Shown here piece by piece: positions 10,510 through 23,335 of a stretch of DNA of 64,000 nucleotides. Under the pieces are notes generated by a model. That model saw only the letters and a program-made list of their open reading frames with translations, ran no database searches and was not told the origin of the DNA. The position numbers and the translations under genes were made by a program. Each line of letters opens with the position of its first letter. Within the stretch, counting starts at the first letter, position 1. The DNA comes from Diabrotica undecimpunctata (Eukaryota; Arthropoda; Insecta; Coleoptera; Chrysomelidae), in assembly GCF_040954645.1 (NCBI RefSeq), contig NC_092813.1, positions 21,893,235 to 21,957,234 on the forward strand. The letters run 5' to 3'.

Positions 10510-11300
10510 TAAACGGGAATAAGCCACAATTAAAGGTTAAAATACGTTTATTGACGTTTCAATTTCCACATCGGAAATCGTTCTCAAAATACAAACATTA
10601 GTAAATTAAACAAATTTTGTTTTTTGTTACTTAGTGAAAAATTCTTCTAATAATTTAATTTTATCTGACTCATCTATATTGACAATTTAGACATACCTTA
10701 TACATTTTAAAGTAGGCGACTTTAAAATGATATTGCCAATATTGTTAAGTTGCGTTCCTGGGACGACTTTACTTATAAGATAGTTCATTCGATTACATGA
10801 AATCAACTTTAACTTGAGAATATCCGTCAGAAAAGATCATAACATGTAATTCGTCTTTAAAAAGACAAATACATGCCATGATGACAGTAAAATTCTCCTG
10901 TTAGTGATTCCATAGTAAATTATGAGGGAAAAACCAGGAAAAAAACCTCATAATTCTATCCCGACATGGTAAGTATTTGATCGTGCATTTAGTTTACCTT
11001 CAATAAACACCAAATTCCGATTTTATATGTTTGTTATTTAAAAAACATAAATGATGTATTCTCTATATGTTACTGACTTACCAATACTGGTATTTTCCTT
11101 TTAATAACTTCCTCTTTCAATATGGGTAACCAGATCCTACTACATTCTGCCGAGGAATTCGCGACAGAATTGGTCTCATTTAGCATAATTAGAGCCGCTT
11201 CTTTGATTTTTCTCTTTTTACCATCCGTTTCTTTTAGGACTATATTTGAATCATTCCATTGAACCCTATGTTCATTATCCCATGCGTGTGAACAGATTTG
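10510..11300 (-). pseudogene. Penelope-like element 3' part (relic)
   Basis: Minus strand, about 11290 down to 11085, reads AWDNEHRVQWNDSNIVL, KIKEAALIMLNE and AECSRIWLPILKEE, the C-terminal pattern I associate with Penelope-like endonuclease/RT proteins. It is followed by about 500 bases of noncoding tail ending in the 42-bp module at 10518-10559. The upstream RT is absent. Family assignment is from pattern memory, not a search. Confidence 0.5.
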
Positions 11301-11459
11301 AGATCTATCAAATTGAACTTATTATTCCTAAACTTTTTTTGGCTTCCTTGTATCGAGTTCTTTTACTATTATTTATATTAAATCCCAGGTGTCCCAAGTA
11401 AAGTTATTTTTTTACTCAAATTTTTTTGATATTTATGTATATTTTAACAGAACTATATG

Positions 11460-12800
11460 CCCTTGGCGTCAATAGTCTTACTAGTTTTTCGTACTTTATA
11501 CGGCCGTCCTTCATACGTTTAGTTCTCTCTGTTGTTCCTATTTCTTCTATTTCAGTCTGAACGGCATCAATCCACTTCCTTAGCCTCCCTACTGTTTTCT
11601 TCCCTTGTTCTCTGCTTGCAGAACTCTTACAACGTTGCTTTCTTTTGGCGCTTGTAAAACATGTCCCAATCTTCTACCTCTCTGTGCCCCAATTTTTTGT
11701 ATTATTTGGGGTCCCTTATAAATCTTTATTAGCTCCTAATTTGTTTTTCGAATCCATTCCTTTATCCTACCGTAAACTCTTCCCATGATTTTCCATTCCC
11801 AAATCTCTAAATTTTCTTTTTTCACATGCATACAACCCTGTTCTCACTACTGTTTTATAATTTTGAATCTTGTCTCCCCTTTACACGTTTTTTGGCTTCA
11901 ACAGTACGTTTAGTATAATTCTCGTTTTTTGCTACCTTTTAATTTTTAATAATTTTTTTTAGTGCTAGCTTAAATAAGTCTATTAACAGGGGGTCTCCCT
12001 ACTTTAATGATAAGTCTTCTTTCAGTCTTCCATCTAAGTTTAGGTGTGTCTTTGGTTTTTTTACCTAGTGGCATCCATTCCATTATATCTCTTATCAGAT
12101 TGATCTTCGCTCTTCTCATTATGTGTCTATACCATCTAGTTCTCTGTGCTTTTATTATTCTATATTTTCTTGACTCATTCATTCTTGTATTTCGTAATTA
12201 ATCCATTATCTTGCATCCTCTTCGCTTTCACTCTTTGGTCGTAGTATTTTTCTCATAATCTTCTACTTAAAAATTTTCAGTTGACCTTCTTTGTTTGCAG
12301 TTAATGTAAATGTCTTTGCAGCACATACCGCTTTTGGTCGTGTGGTCATTTTGGAGATTTTCATTTTTATGTTTTGGTTTATCTTTTCATCTCTAAATAT
12401 TTTTTTATTTTTATAAGACTCTGTATTTCCCTCTTGAATTCTACTTTTCATATGTTTATTCTTTACACAGTTTACTTTCTTTATTCTTGACACTTTAATT
12501 TCTTTTGTTCTAGTACTCCCAAATATTGGACCGTTTTAACCTCTTCGAAATAGTGTGTGTCTATTGTCAGTCTTGTCATTTGTGTCTTTTTTTTCTTGCT
12601 TAGCTTTATATATTTTGTTTCATTTTCACTTATTTCCAGTCCTTTCAGTTACGCTTCGTTTTATATTTCTTGGAAGACTTTCTTCAATTACCCTGTTATG
12701 TTGTTAATATGGTTATATCATCCGCATATCCTATTATTTGTACGGCATTCTTCTTTATAGTTCATGCGTTTGACATTTATAGGACATTCCTTAAAAAAAA
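11460..12800 (-). pseudogene. RTE-like non-LTR RT C-terminal relic
   Basis: Minus strand from 12720 reads GYADDITIL (RT catalytic box), then KGLEISENETKYIKL and, through many shifts, a C-terminal block near 11970-12182 with RRAKINLIRDIMEW. The layout resembles the 19780-22335 element. The region is heavily decayed, with stops in all frames. Confidence 0.5.
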
Positions 12801-12949
12801 TAAAAGGTAAAAATACGAGTACCTTTTCATCTATTCGTCATCTAGTAACCCCCACCTATATCTTAAAAGCTTTTTTTAACCAAACTGGGCTATATGTTAA
12901 GTACTTCTTTTGTGGAAAATTTTAAGTAATGAACAAATATTTAAATTTT

Positions 12950-13960
12950 TTTTTCTTTGACCTGGAAAATTGTGCTATGGATGCAAAACAGTACTTTTGA
13001 AGTAAATATATTAATCGTTTTTCGTCAATTTGGGCTATGGACGTTTTTCTATTAGTTATTATTAGTTATTTCTTAAGATCAATTTTCAGAATGTGTTGGT
13101 TCCTGCGTGCAGCATTTAAACTAAAGAAAAATTCGTTCCAGACAGAAATTCTACTCCAATTTCCAATTTTTTTCTATAAGCTAAGCAGTGTAATATCGTC
13201 TATAATCCGGTTGCTTTTGCATGCCTTGTAAAAAACACTTTACATATTGCAAATCAAGGATTATTTGTCACCATAGCTTTAATAGTTAATTTGTGCACAA
13301 CATATTCTGAAATTATTTTCTTATTGGCGTGAGAAACTTACAACACTATATTTATATGGTGTTCAGCTGTAATTTAGAAGCTCGTTCGTTATTCCGCCTG
13401 GTCCTGGTGACTTTTTATTTTTGTGTGAATTTACGGCTATTTCTTCTTCCTGAAAACTAATTTCTATTTCGTGTCTTAACCTATTTCAACTACAGTTGCG
13501 TCATCTCCCTTTGCAAGAAAATTGTCGGAAAAATTGCAACATTTATTGGTTTATTTATACACCACGAAAGAAAAATCAATTGCATTGGTCTCTTTTGGCT
13601 ACAAATATGGCAACATGAATAGATATGGAACCAAGTTAGAGCTGTGTTGCATGTAGGTGGCAATCCAATCATGTATTTGGTTGGGTTCCTCCATAGCAAG
13701 TAGTTTACATAGTGCAACAACGATTAATGAATATAGTTGTAGCTCTAATTGTTAAATTGTGGGTATTATTTTAAACCTGTTCCAATTTTTTTATAACTAT
13801 TTGTAGTACTGTCGCCAATATATTTAAAATCTGATCCAAAACAGTATTTTTGAAGCAATTTTTTTTCATCAGTATGAGCTAAGTTTTTCTTTTAGTTAAT
13901 TCTCAAAATCAGTTTTCAGAATATGTTGCTGCACAATATTCATTTTTTTTACTCATTTCC
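12950..13960. repeat. Dispersed noncoding repeat, copy 1
   Basis: Stretches such as TTTTGCATGCCTTGTAAAAA, TTAATAGTTAATTTGTG and CACAACATATTCT recur in the same order and orientation at 33750-34690. Within this copy, the opening block (about 12955-13100) is partly repeated at 13835-13935, including AAAACAGTA, TTTTGAAG and TTTTCAGAAT. There is no coding potential. It may be a MITE, a Helitron-like or a satellite-derived unit; termini not resolved. Confidence 0.6.
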
Positions 13961-14089
13961 TAGTTTCAATTTTAGTTTTAGAGTATTTTCGAGTTTTTTT
14001 TATATGGGGGAGACATACACAAACAGTAAGATAAATATTGTTAGATAAAAGAAAAATATTTTTTTTTACAATCTGACATATAGTTTAAT

Positions 14090-15776
14090 CATTTTAAGAT
14101 AACTTAATAAAGACTGTAAGTTTGGCGTTAGTACATTTTTTAAATTGTCACTAAGGCACACGCGATTCTTTAGTTCTGGTACACTGGACACTCGACAATT
14201 AAATGTTTCACTGACAACCGAGTGTTGCACTTGGTACTTATCGGAGCAGCCTCCTGGTTGAAGATATGCTTGTCGGTAAGAAAGTATGTCCTATTCGGAG
14301 TCGGTTGATGATGACTTGGTGTTTTCTATTACTTGGTAAAATCAGTTTGGTTCCTACTTGTCTTAGACATTCCTTGAGTTTGTTGGCAGAGTGATCCCAA
14401 GTAGTTTGCCATGCTCTGTATATGTGGGCTTTGATATTTACTTTATGATTAGCCCAAGGCATTCGATTTATAATGGCAATACTTTGGTCGGTTGTTGCAT
14501 TGCTTGCCAGAGAGTCCACTTCCTCATTGCCAATTATTTCCATATGGGAAGGTACCCAGATGTAGGAAATATCTTTTTGTTGTCTGTAGATAAGATAACT
14601 CTTCTTTGATTTTAAGATGTATGGCGTGAGTTGTATATAGCTGTTTTATTCCAAGTAATGCGCTTATTGAATCGGTGATGATAACAAATTTGCTTTCATT
14701 GATAAAACCACATTTTTTCATGGCCTGGTGAATTGCCGTAAGTTCTCCGGTATATATACAACAATTTGTTGTGATTCGTACGGTAGACTTGACGTTTTCG
14801 TGGATGTAGGCTGCAGCATGTCTTTCATCACATTTAGAAGCATCAGTGAAGATTTGATGGGTTGTTGGTTATTTGGATATTACATTTTTATAAGCTTGCT
14901 GTATAAGGAAAGGATGTGTGGAATGTTTCGGCAGTTCTTTTAGAGACGTGTCTATGTTTGGAAATTTAATCATCCAGGGAAAAAATTTACATGAATAGGC
15001 ATAGTGAGACTGAACTGTTCTAAATTAACAACAATACGTTTTATTTGCTCAGGAAATTGTAGTTTTTTTTATTGCAATGTTTCTGTAAAGATCGGACGAT
15101 ATATTTGTTCTGCAAAGTAATGTTGAGTAGGTTACGTTGCTTTTGTTTGCTGATATTCTGTCAACGTAATTTAGTGATAGGAGTTGCCTTCATTGGCTTA
15201 AGGGCAGTTCATTAGCCAGAGCTTGTTAGCTACTTACTGGTGTAGTTCTTGTGGCACCTAAAACTAATCTCAAGCATATAATTTGAATGTAGTCAAGTTT
15301 TTTTAAAGATGTTTTGTTAGCAGTATCCTAGCATAAACAGCCTTAGTCTAGTTTACTTCGTATTAGTGATCTGTATAGAGTAAGTAAGGTTGTTGTATCT
15401 GCCCCCCAAGAGGTATTTTACAGCATTTTTAGTAGATTAGTTCTGGATTGTCAAGAACATTGCAGATTGTTTATGTGGCTTACCCAGTTTAAGTTACGTT
15501 CAAAAGAATCTCTTAAGAAATTTATTTCTTCTGCGTGTTTCAGGACAACTCCATTTAGTGTTAATTGAACATTAGGATAATATTTTCTTTGGTCAAAAAT
15601 TAAATAACGTGTCTTTTCACTAGAGAATATAAAACACGTGTTTTGCGACCAGCTTTTAATTGTGTGTAGGGTAGTTTGCACTATATGTGTTCCCAGAGTT
15701 ACATTGTTTGTGTTTAGATAAATAACTAAGTCATCTGCTTATAGGCTAGCAAATACAGGTAATTTTATTTGATGTA
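14090..15776 (-). pseudogene. I-like non-LTR element, RT C-terminal to RNase H half
   Basis: This is the minus-strand half downstream of the Tc1 insertion. In order: ADDLVIY (RT box, 2-base disruption), CFIFSSEKTRYLIFDQ and NFLRDSFERNLNWVSHI (RT thumb), RNase H pieces (FVIITDSISALLGI, IGNEEVDSLASNAT), INRLRIGHTFLPT, and a knuckle CNTRLSVKHLIVECP ending near 14150. Stops and shifts are frequent. It continues upstream at 17205-18490. Confidence 0.75.
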
Positions 15777-15778
15777 TA
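15777..15778. repeat. TA target duplication, left side of Tc1-like element
   Basis: TA precedes the 57-bp inverted terminal repeat; the partner TA is at 17203-17204, as for Tc1/mariner insertion. Confidence 0.85.
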
Positions 15779-17202
15779 CTAAGTGATATAGAAATCCGAA
15801 CACCCAGTTTAAATGATTTTATTTTAATAAAATTTTGTATAAGTACTTAATGAAGCATAATAAGTAAATGATTCAAATTTCAAAATGATTGCATTGCTTT
15901 TAAAGCCCTTTTACCTTTAATAATGTGTGGATGCACCCCGATGTGTTACGCATTCTCTAACGCGCCTAGGCCTGCTTCTGATCAGCGGTCAATGTCCCCT
16001 TGTGGTATCTCATTCCAGGCAACCACCAACTCCTCTCGAAGTGCTTGTAGAGTCTGAGGACGACGTTGCAAATTGAACAATCTCCTACCCATGATATCCC
16101 ACACGTGCTCAATTGGAGATAAGTCGGGAGATCTTGGTGGCCATGCTAACAATGTGACATCATTATGTTGAAAGAAGTCTATTGTAACTCTTGCAACATG
16201 TGGTCGGGCATTATCTTGTTGGAAAGTTGGATTTGCCAGGGTGTCAAGATAGGGTAAAAAGTGAGGTTCTAGAACTTTTTGGATATAACGCTGCGCGTTC
16301 ATGTTACCTCTGATGAAGATTAAAGGTGACCTGGAACCGTAAGCTATAGCACCCCAAACCATAACTCCAACAGTGTGATGAACATGTCTTTCAACAAAAA
16401 ACTGTGGATTCCTCCTTTCACCACGTCATCTTCTAACCCTCGCTCGACCATCGTGCATGCCTAAACAAAATCGAAACTCTTCACTAAAGACAAAACTGTT
16501 CTATTCCTGATTCCAGAGTGACCGTTCTCTGCACCACTGAAGGCGATTACGGCGGTATTCTGGAGTTAAAGGGAGGACCCAGTGTGGTCGGTATGAAAAC
16601 AGGCCAAAACTTCTCATTCGTCGGTAAACACTTCGCATGCCAATAGGTCTTTCGTGTTCTGCAAACCATTAATTTGCAATGGAGCTGGTAGTGGAGAAAC
16701 GGTCTCTTAAGGCCAATAATCTTACGCGGCGATCTTCACGGTCTGTTGTTCTACGGCGGCGTCCAGTGCCCCTTGCTCTTTGCGTACAGCCTTCTTGAAG
16801 CCATGCCTGACAACATCTAACCACGGTATCTACACTTCTTTGCACTCTAACTGCAACTTCCCGAAAAGAAAGTCTAGCTTCCCGAAGTCCCATTATACGG
16901 CCCCTATCAAACTCAATAAGTTGACGAAATCGTACAGGTCTCCGTATTCTAGGCATCGTAACCAATCGTAAAGAATGTCAAGAGCCACAATCCGCCAAAT
17001 TTGGATCTTTACTGCGGCTAAAATATTCATTTTTAGATCTTTAGTGAATTTAAAAAAAAAAAGTATAAAAACCGGAATCTCCAGCTGATAAGGCTAAAAA
17101 CTTTATCACCTGTTTTTTTTTTCAGTAAGATAAATAAATTACACCAAATTTTATTGAAATAAAATCATTTAAACTGGGTGTTCGGATTTCTATGTCACTT
17201 AG
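15779..17202 (-). mobile_element. Tc1-like DNA transposon, inserted in the I-like element
   Basis: This 1424-bp element is bounded by 57-bp inverted repeats (15779-15835 and 17146-17202) that differ at two positions and begin CTAAGTGA. TA flanks both ends. The surrounding I-like RT frame resumes on the other side (QNGTPQGSTVNPTIF at 17205 and up, ADDLVIY at 15750), which confirms the boundaries. It encodes a broken DD34E transposase. Confidence 0.93.
15982..16965 (-). pseudogene. Tc1-like transposase, inactivated
   Basis: The ATG near 16965 opens an HTH domain (MPRIRRPVRFRQLIEF, LSFREVAVRVQRS, then GRRRRTTDREDRR). The catalytic half follows after frame breaks: FSEEFRFCLG, VMVWGAIAYGS, FQQDNARPHVA and SPIEHVWDIMGRRL. 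Second Asp and Glu are 34 residues apart, so DD34E. The first catalytic residue reads Glu (FSEE) where the family has Asp (FSDE). There is an in-frame stop soon after (near 16430) and a shift near 16669, so it is dead. Confidence 0.85.
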
Positions 17203-17204
17203 TA

Positions 17205-18490
17205 TATAATATTATTTATTGCAATTAGAAAGATAGTAGGATTTACAGTAGACCCTTGTGGAGTGCCGTTTTGAAGTACTCGTCAGGAAGATGTAAATCC
17301 ATTGGTTCTAACTCGAAAAGTTCGTATTTCTAGAAAATTTTTAATAAAGGACAATATATACCCTTGAACATCCCATTCTTGAAGTTTTTTTAGTATAATA
17401 TGTCTCTACATTGTGTCAAACGCTTTTCTTATGTCAAAAATAAGGCAATCAGTTTTTGGTTGTACAGAAAGGATTCATGTATACTTGATTCAAGTGTTAT
17501 TAGATTGTCTGTTGTGGATCTACCCGTACAAAATCCAATTTGTCTGATACTTATTAGGTTATTGTTTTCGAGGTGCCATTTAAGACGATAATTAAAGATT
17601 TCTTCTAAAAGTTTGCAGGTACAACACGTAAGTGATATTGGACGATAGGAATTTGGATCGTCTTTTGGTGTATTATATTTTTAAGGATTGAAATTATAGT
17701 TGCTTGCGACCATAGATCAGGAAAGTCATAGTGAATAATAATATTGTTAAAAATATCAACTAATATTAGTTTTGCATTCAGAGGAAGATTTCGTAAGAAA
17801 AGATGGTAAATCTCATCAGGCCCTGGACTCGAAGTTTTAGCACTTAAACAAAATTCTAATTTCTAAAGACATACTGGTTTGTTTAGTGGATAGCCGCTCT
17901 CTGTGATTTGTATATTCAAAAACTCAGTTAGTTTTTTGTGCTCTAGAAAGAATAGGCTGTAATTGGAATTAAGTGCTTATATATCTGCTAGTATTTCTGA
18001 AATATCTTCTTTGTTTGAATGCGTTTGGTTATTGTATGAAAAAGTATTGTTGCTGCAGAAATAATAATGTTGTTAAATATTTCAAGATTTTGGTTTGCAT
18101 TATTGGTTAAATTAGATTTGTCTGTGTGTTCTTCTATCAGTGTTCGATATAAATCCCAGTCAGCTGACTTTATTTTTCATGTCTGGTGAATTGGAAAAGT
18201 TGATTTCTCATTAGTGTTTATGGTTATCGTGATAGGGAAATGATTACTATCACGAGTAAATACCCCAATGTGTTTCAGTATAATAAAGGAGCTAGCGACA
18301 GACTGCATAAAGAGAGATCTATGGCAGAAAATGTACCATTGTATAAATTGAAACTAGTAGATTTGCCAGTGTTTAGTTAAACTAAATATAAATTATTATT
18401 GATATTATTTAAGAGATTGCCACATTTGTTGGTTTTGTTACTTCCCCAAGTATCTTCCCCCTGAGAATTTACGTACATTGGCTCAGAGGA
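17205..18490 (-). pseudogene. I-like non-LTR element, endonuclease C-terminus and RT N-terminal half
   Basis: Minus strand from about 18490: endonuclease tail (TWGSNKTNKCGNLLNN, FNLYNGTFSAIDLSLC), a decayed linker, then RT: SPGPDEIYHLFLRNLP, DFPDLWSQATIISILK, RQIGFCTGRSTTDNLI and QNGTPQGSTVNPTIF, ending at the Tc1 insertion. ORF1 and the endonuclease N-terminus are absent, so the copy is 5'-truncated. The same family architecture is seen at 35380-38396. Confidence 0.75.
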
Positions 18491-19529
18491 TCTGAAGCCG
18501 GACCTGGCCACTTAATAAAATTGTACTTCAGCCCAATTACTTGTTTAAAGCAAGAACCCGCAAAAAGTTGTTGTCGATAATCGATAGGTTGAATTGAAAT
18601 CAATAAAATATTTTGCTTTTTAAACTTCTTATTTTAAGGTTATTAATAATGCAGTTTTGTACTCACAGAATTCTACGATTTTCAGTGTACTGTCACATTT
18701 AACTTTAAGCTGCAAACACTATAAAAATTAGATTATATTTTTAATTTTAACTACTAGTCAGTAACAATTTGTCAGAACCGATATAAAGCTGTATGATCAG
18801 CTAGATATCGGGGCCGGACTCTTCGGCTTCATTTTGTTACACCTGTTTTCTCTCGATATTTGTTTCATCTTTGGCATTAACTTTGAGCTCTCTTTTGAGT
18901 TCTGTTTCTATTATTTATCTTAAAAGCTAGATAAAACAAACAGAAGTCTCACACTCGAAGTTTGATTTATATTTTTTAATAAAAAATCTATATAGAATAG
19001 AGTTAAACAGATAAAAATTTATTTATTTATATAATTTGTCTTTACAGTCTCTAATAACCGCTACTAAGGGCGTGACACAAAATACTCATGTAACTGAATT
19101 TAATAATTTTAACAGTAAATAGTAGCAGACTTTTGTGATGCATCTTCAGACATAATCTAAATTTTTAAAGCGATAGTTTGTGTTTTAAATGTCTTCTTTG
19201 TAAATATTATTTTGTGTATCATGTTCACAAATTCACAATATTTTTTTATTAAGTATAATCGGGCGCTTAACGATCCTTCCACTCTACTCAGGAATGTGCA
19301 TCTTCTTTTGTTTTGTTTTCCTATTAAAGCCTCCGCGTCCTCTTCTTTACTTCTCTGCAAATATATAATGACTAGAAACTAATTGATCGAGAGTAGTCGA
19401 TCTATATGAATTTCAATACGCTACTCGTGACAATCGTGTGGCACTAGTTTGGTGACACCCACCTGAGTATTTTACTATAGGAAAAAAATGGAATACAACA
19501 TCAGTACAGAAACTTCGCTTTAAAAATGT
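18491..19529. other. No gene seen
   Basis: AT-rich sequence without a convincing frame, terminal repeat or RNA gene. The short minus-strand ORF near 19157-19360 has no recognisable motif. Confidence 0.6.
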
Positions 19530-19779
<250 letters not shown>

Positions 19780-19781
<2 letters not shown>

Positions 19782-22335
19782 AGCACTAAATGCCTTAGAG
19801 GCCCATGGCTTGAAGAGTTTGTGATTTTTCTCCATTCCTTCTTGTTATCCATTTTTCTTTTCTGACCTTCTAGTCCAATTTCTTCCATATCTTTTTCTAC
19901 CTCTTGATTCCATTTATTTTTTGGCCTTCCTTTTCTCTTTTTTAAAGCTATAGTATAGTTAAGTACCATTTTTGGACTCCTCGTGTTCGGCATTCTTTCT
20001 AGGTAACCTCGCCATCTTAGTCTCTTTGCCTTTATGACTCCTATTATATTAGGTTGATTATATAATTTCTTTAACTCATCATTTGATCTTCTTATTCATA
20101 AACCGTCCCTTATTATTCCTTCATATATCTTTCTCAGGATTTTACTTTCCCATATCTCCAGTAAATTTTGTTCATTTTTTGTCATTGTCCATATCTCACT
20201 GCAGTATGTTACTATTGGTTGTGTAGTTGTTTTGTATAACTGTGTTTTTGCCTTTCTTGATAAAAACTTGCTTTTCAACATTTCACTAAGAGCATGTACA
20301 CTTCTATTGCCTGCCATTATTCTAGCTTGTATTTCTTCTTTAATGTTGGGTTTACGTGATATTATTGCACCTAGGTATGTAAATCTATCTACCATTTCGA
20401 ATTCGTATGATGATCCTTCTTCTACTTCTACTTTAAACTTTTGTCTATCCCTGAACTGATCATCTGTCCACTGCATACAGTTTCGTTTATGTAAAGTCCC
20501 ATTTTCTTTGCTGCTTTTACTATTCCCTGTACTATCTCCTGTAGCTCTTTTTTTTCTCTTGCCAGCAACACTACATCATCTGCAAATGTCAAAACTTGGT
20601 GTCTATTATGATATAGGAGTCCTTCTCTATTGATTTTTGCTTCCCGCTTTATTTTTTCTAGGCATAAATTGAAGAGTAATGATGACAAAGGATCGCCCTG
20701 CCTTAATCCTTCGTTTACTATAAATTTGTCCGATGCATGATTGTTTACTTTGACTCTGTTTTCTGTATTCTCTAAAGTAAGATGTATCATGTTACGCAAC
20801 TTTCTGCTAACTCCAAGTTCCTCAAGGGTTTCTTTTAATTCCTTTCTCTTCATTCTATCGTATGCTTGCTGGAAGTCGATGAAAAGAGCTATCGTTGGTA
20901 AGTTGTGTTCATAGCTTTCTGCTTGTAGTTCTCTGATTATGAATACTTGGTCCGTTGTGCTTCTCTCTCATCTAAATCCGCACTGATATTCGCCTATTAT
21001 ATTTTCAACTTCTTTTTTTAGCTTATCTTTTATGGATTTTGATAGGATTTAATATACGGTATTTAGTAACGCTACTCCTCTGTAATTACTGCATTTTGTT
21101 TTGTCTATTTTGTTGTGTAATGGGCAAATAATGGCTTCGTTCCAATCTTCTGGTATTCGTTTTTTTATCCATATCTCCTTTATGATCTTGTATATCCAAT
21201 TATTTAGCAGATTTCCACCATATTTCATCATCTCTGCTGTTATTTTATCGCTTCCAGGGGATTTGATGTTTTTCAGATTTTTTATGACTTCCTCGATTTG
21301 TTCTTTGCTGGGTGAATTATCTTCTATGTCTTGTAAGTGTTCGATTCTTGCTTCTGCTTCCATACATTATCTTTGGTTTGACTTATTATTGCCATTTAGT
21401 AATTCATCAAAATACTCTCTCCATCTTTCGACTATTTCTGCTTCACCGCTTATATTATTTCCTGCTTTGTTTTTAACCAATATGGGTTTTTGTTGGAAAT
21501 CTTTTTTTTTTCATTTCTAGCACCTGGATATAGGTTTTTTATTTTTTTTATTTCTGTAATTCTCTTCTATTTCTTTTAGCTTATTTTCTATGTGTTTTCT
21601 CTTCTTTTCTCATAGCACCCTCTTTACTTTTTGTCTTTGCTCCATATATCTATTCTTTATCTCTGTTGTTTTTTCGTGATCATTTCCATCCTTAATGATT
21701 TTCTTAGTTCTATTTCTTCTTGGCACTCTATGTCGAACCCTTTCCTCTTTTTATTCTCTTGTTTATTACATTCTTTTGCTGCTTTGTTCATTATTTGCTT
21801 TATGTTTTCCCATTTGTTCTCAGTTTGCTGTTCTATTTGTATCTTTTTTAGTTCTCTTTCCATTGTTTCCTCGTATATTTCTTGCTCTTTCTTTGTTGCT
21901 AATCGAATTGGGTTATGTATACATTTCTTTTCTTTTATTTTGTTTTTGTTTTCTGGTATCAGTTGTTTAATTTGATGCCCAACATGTAATGATCTGAGTC
22001 AGCGTCTGGTCCTCTGTATGTTCTTATCTTCTTTATACATTGCTGTTCTTCTTTTTCGATGAGCACGTGGTCTATTTGGTTTTTAGTCTTTCTATCTGGC
22101 GATATCCATATTTCCTTGTGTATTCCTTGTCTTTTGAAATATGTGCTCATTATGATCATATTTTTTTCTCTTGCGAAATATATCAGGAATTGTCCATTCT
22201 CGTTAGTTTCATTGTGTTTACTATATTTTTCTATTGTCGGTCTAAATACTTCTTCCTTCCCTATTTTGGCATTTGTGTCGCCTAAAATAATTTTCATATC
22301 ATATCTGGGCATATTTTCGATTGTTCTATTTAATT
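19780..22335 (-). pseudogene. RTE-like non-LTR element, near complete, decayed
   Basis: Minus strand from about 22330: endonuclease (MKIILGDTNAKIGKEEVFRP, KTKNQIDHVLI, GPDADSDHYMLG), a linker, then RT (SPGSDKITAEMMKYGGNLL, CSNYRGVALLNTVY, ENRVKVNN with GLRQGDPLSSLLFN, TFADDVVLLA, FTYLGAIIS) and C-terminal domain (SEIWTMTKNEQNLL, SKILRKIYEG, GRPKNKW). At least six frame breaks separate these pieces. The 5' end of the endonuclease is missing (truncation near 22335) and the 3' end abuts the (TA)n array. Clade assignment is by motif style only. Confidence 0.75.
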
Positions 22336-22552
22336 CACTGTAATAAACAAAATATCAAGTTTTAAATTTTCAAGATTTTGGTTTTACGTGGTAGATCAAC
22401 CTATTAGACGGTCGGTAAAGAATAAAGAAAAGATAATAGATTTACTTTACCGTTTAACTAAATGTAATCCTCTCCTACTATTCTTTTTAAAGGGCACATT
22501 GTCCAAACACTAAAACTAATGCTAATACTAATATAAAAATTGCCACTAATAC

Positions 22553-22558
22553 GTTATG
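22553..22558. repeat. Candidate 6-bp target duplication (left)
   Basis: GTTATG directly precedes the CACTATGGCGCACCC terminus; the same six bases follow the opposite terminus at 24936-24941. Confidence 0.6.
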
Positions 22559-23335
22559 CACTATGGCGCACCCAGAGGGGGTTTTGGGGGTTAAAACCCC
22601 CATCCCCAGAGCATATAAAGTAAAAAATATATAAAGAATAGTAGGAAAATGTACCTTGTCTTTCACACACAATACAAAAAATCCAAAACGCTAATTGAAT
22701 AATTAAATTACCACGTTAAATATGTAGAACACACTAATTATTGTATAAATACAAAATAATTAATAATATTTTTCATTATATTTAGATATTCATACCTAAT
22801 ATTAAGCTTATGACAAAAGTAGACAGGTGGTAGACATTGTGGACTATTACGGGTTATGTTCCTCTGCATGTGCTAGCAGTAGAAAAGAGACATCTCTATG
22901 AGAGAAGAGAGCATGTGACAACAGCTATAAAAAAAAGAGGAAAGGGAAAAATTAATGGAAAGATAGCAAGAAGGGGAGAACAACAAGGAAAATGTTACCC
23001 AGTGGACCAAAATTCTGATCCCGAACCTAAGGGGACTGGTTAGATTGTCTGTTTTAGGGAGTATCTTAATAGGTTCAGAAAGACAGATACAGATAAATGC
23101 CCATATTGAGAATATTCCGACATTGTTACTCATAGAATTCTGGAGTGTAATAGATGTACAGTGGAGAGAAACAGAGTGTATAAAGAAATAGGTATGAACT
23201 CTGTAACTGTAAGAGAGATGATCGTAAAGATGACGGGAAGTACAGAGGGATGGAACAGTGTTCACAATTACATCCGAGCAGTCATTAAAAAGAAAGAAGA
23301 AGAAGAGAAACACCAACCGGGCCAACGACAATGGT

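Noticed and set aside
21631..22343. Several plus-strand hydrophobic ORFs
   Set aside because: Antisense of the Lys/Glu-rich part of the minus-strand RTE-like element.
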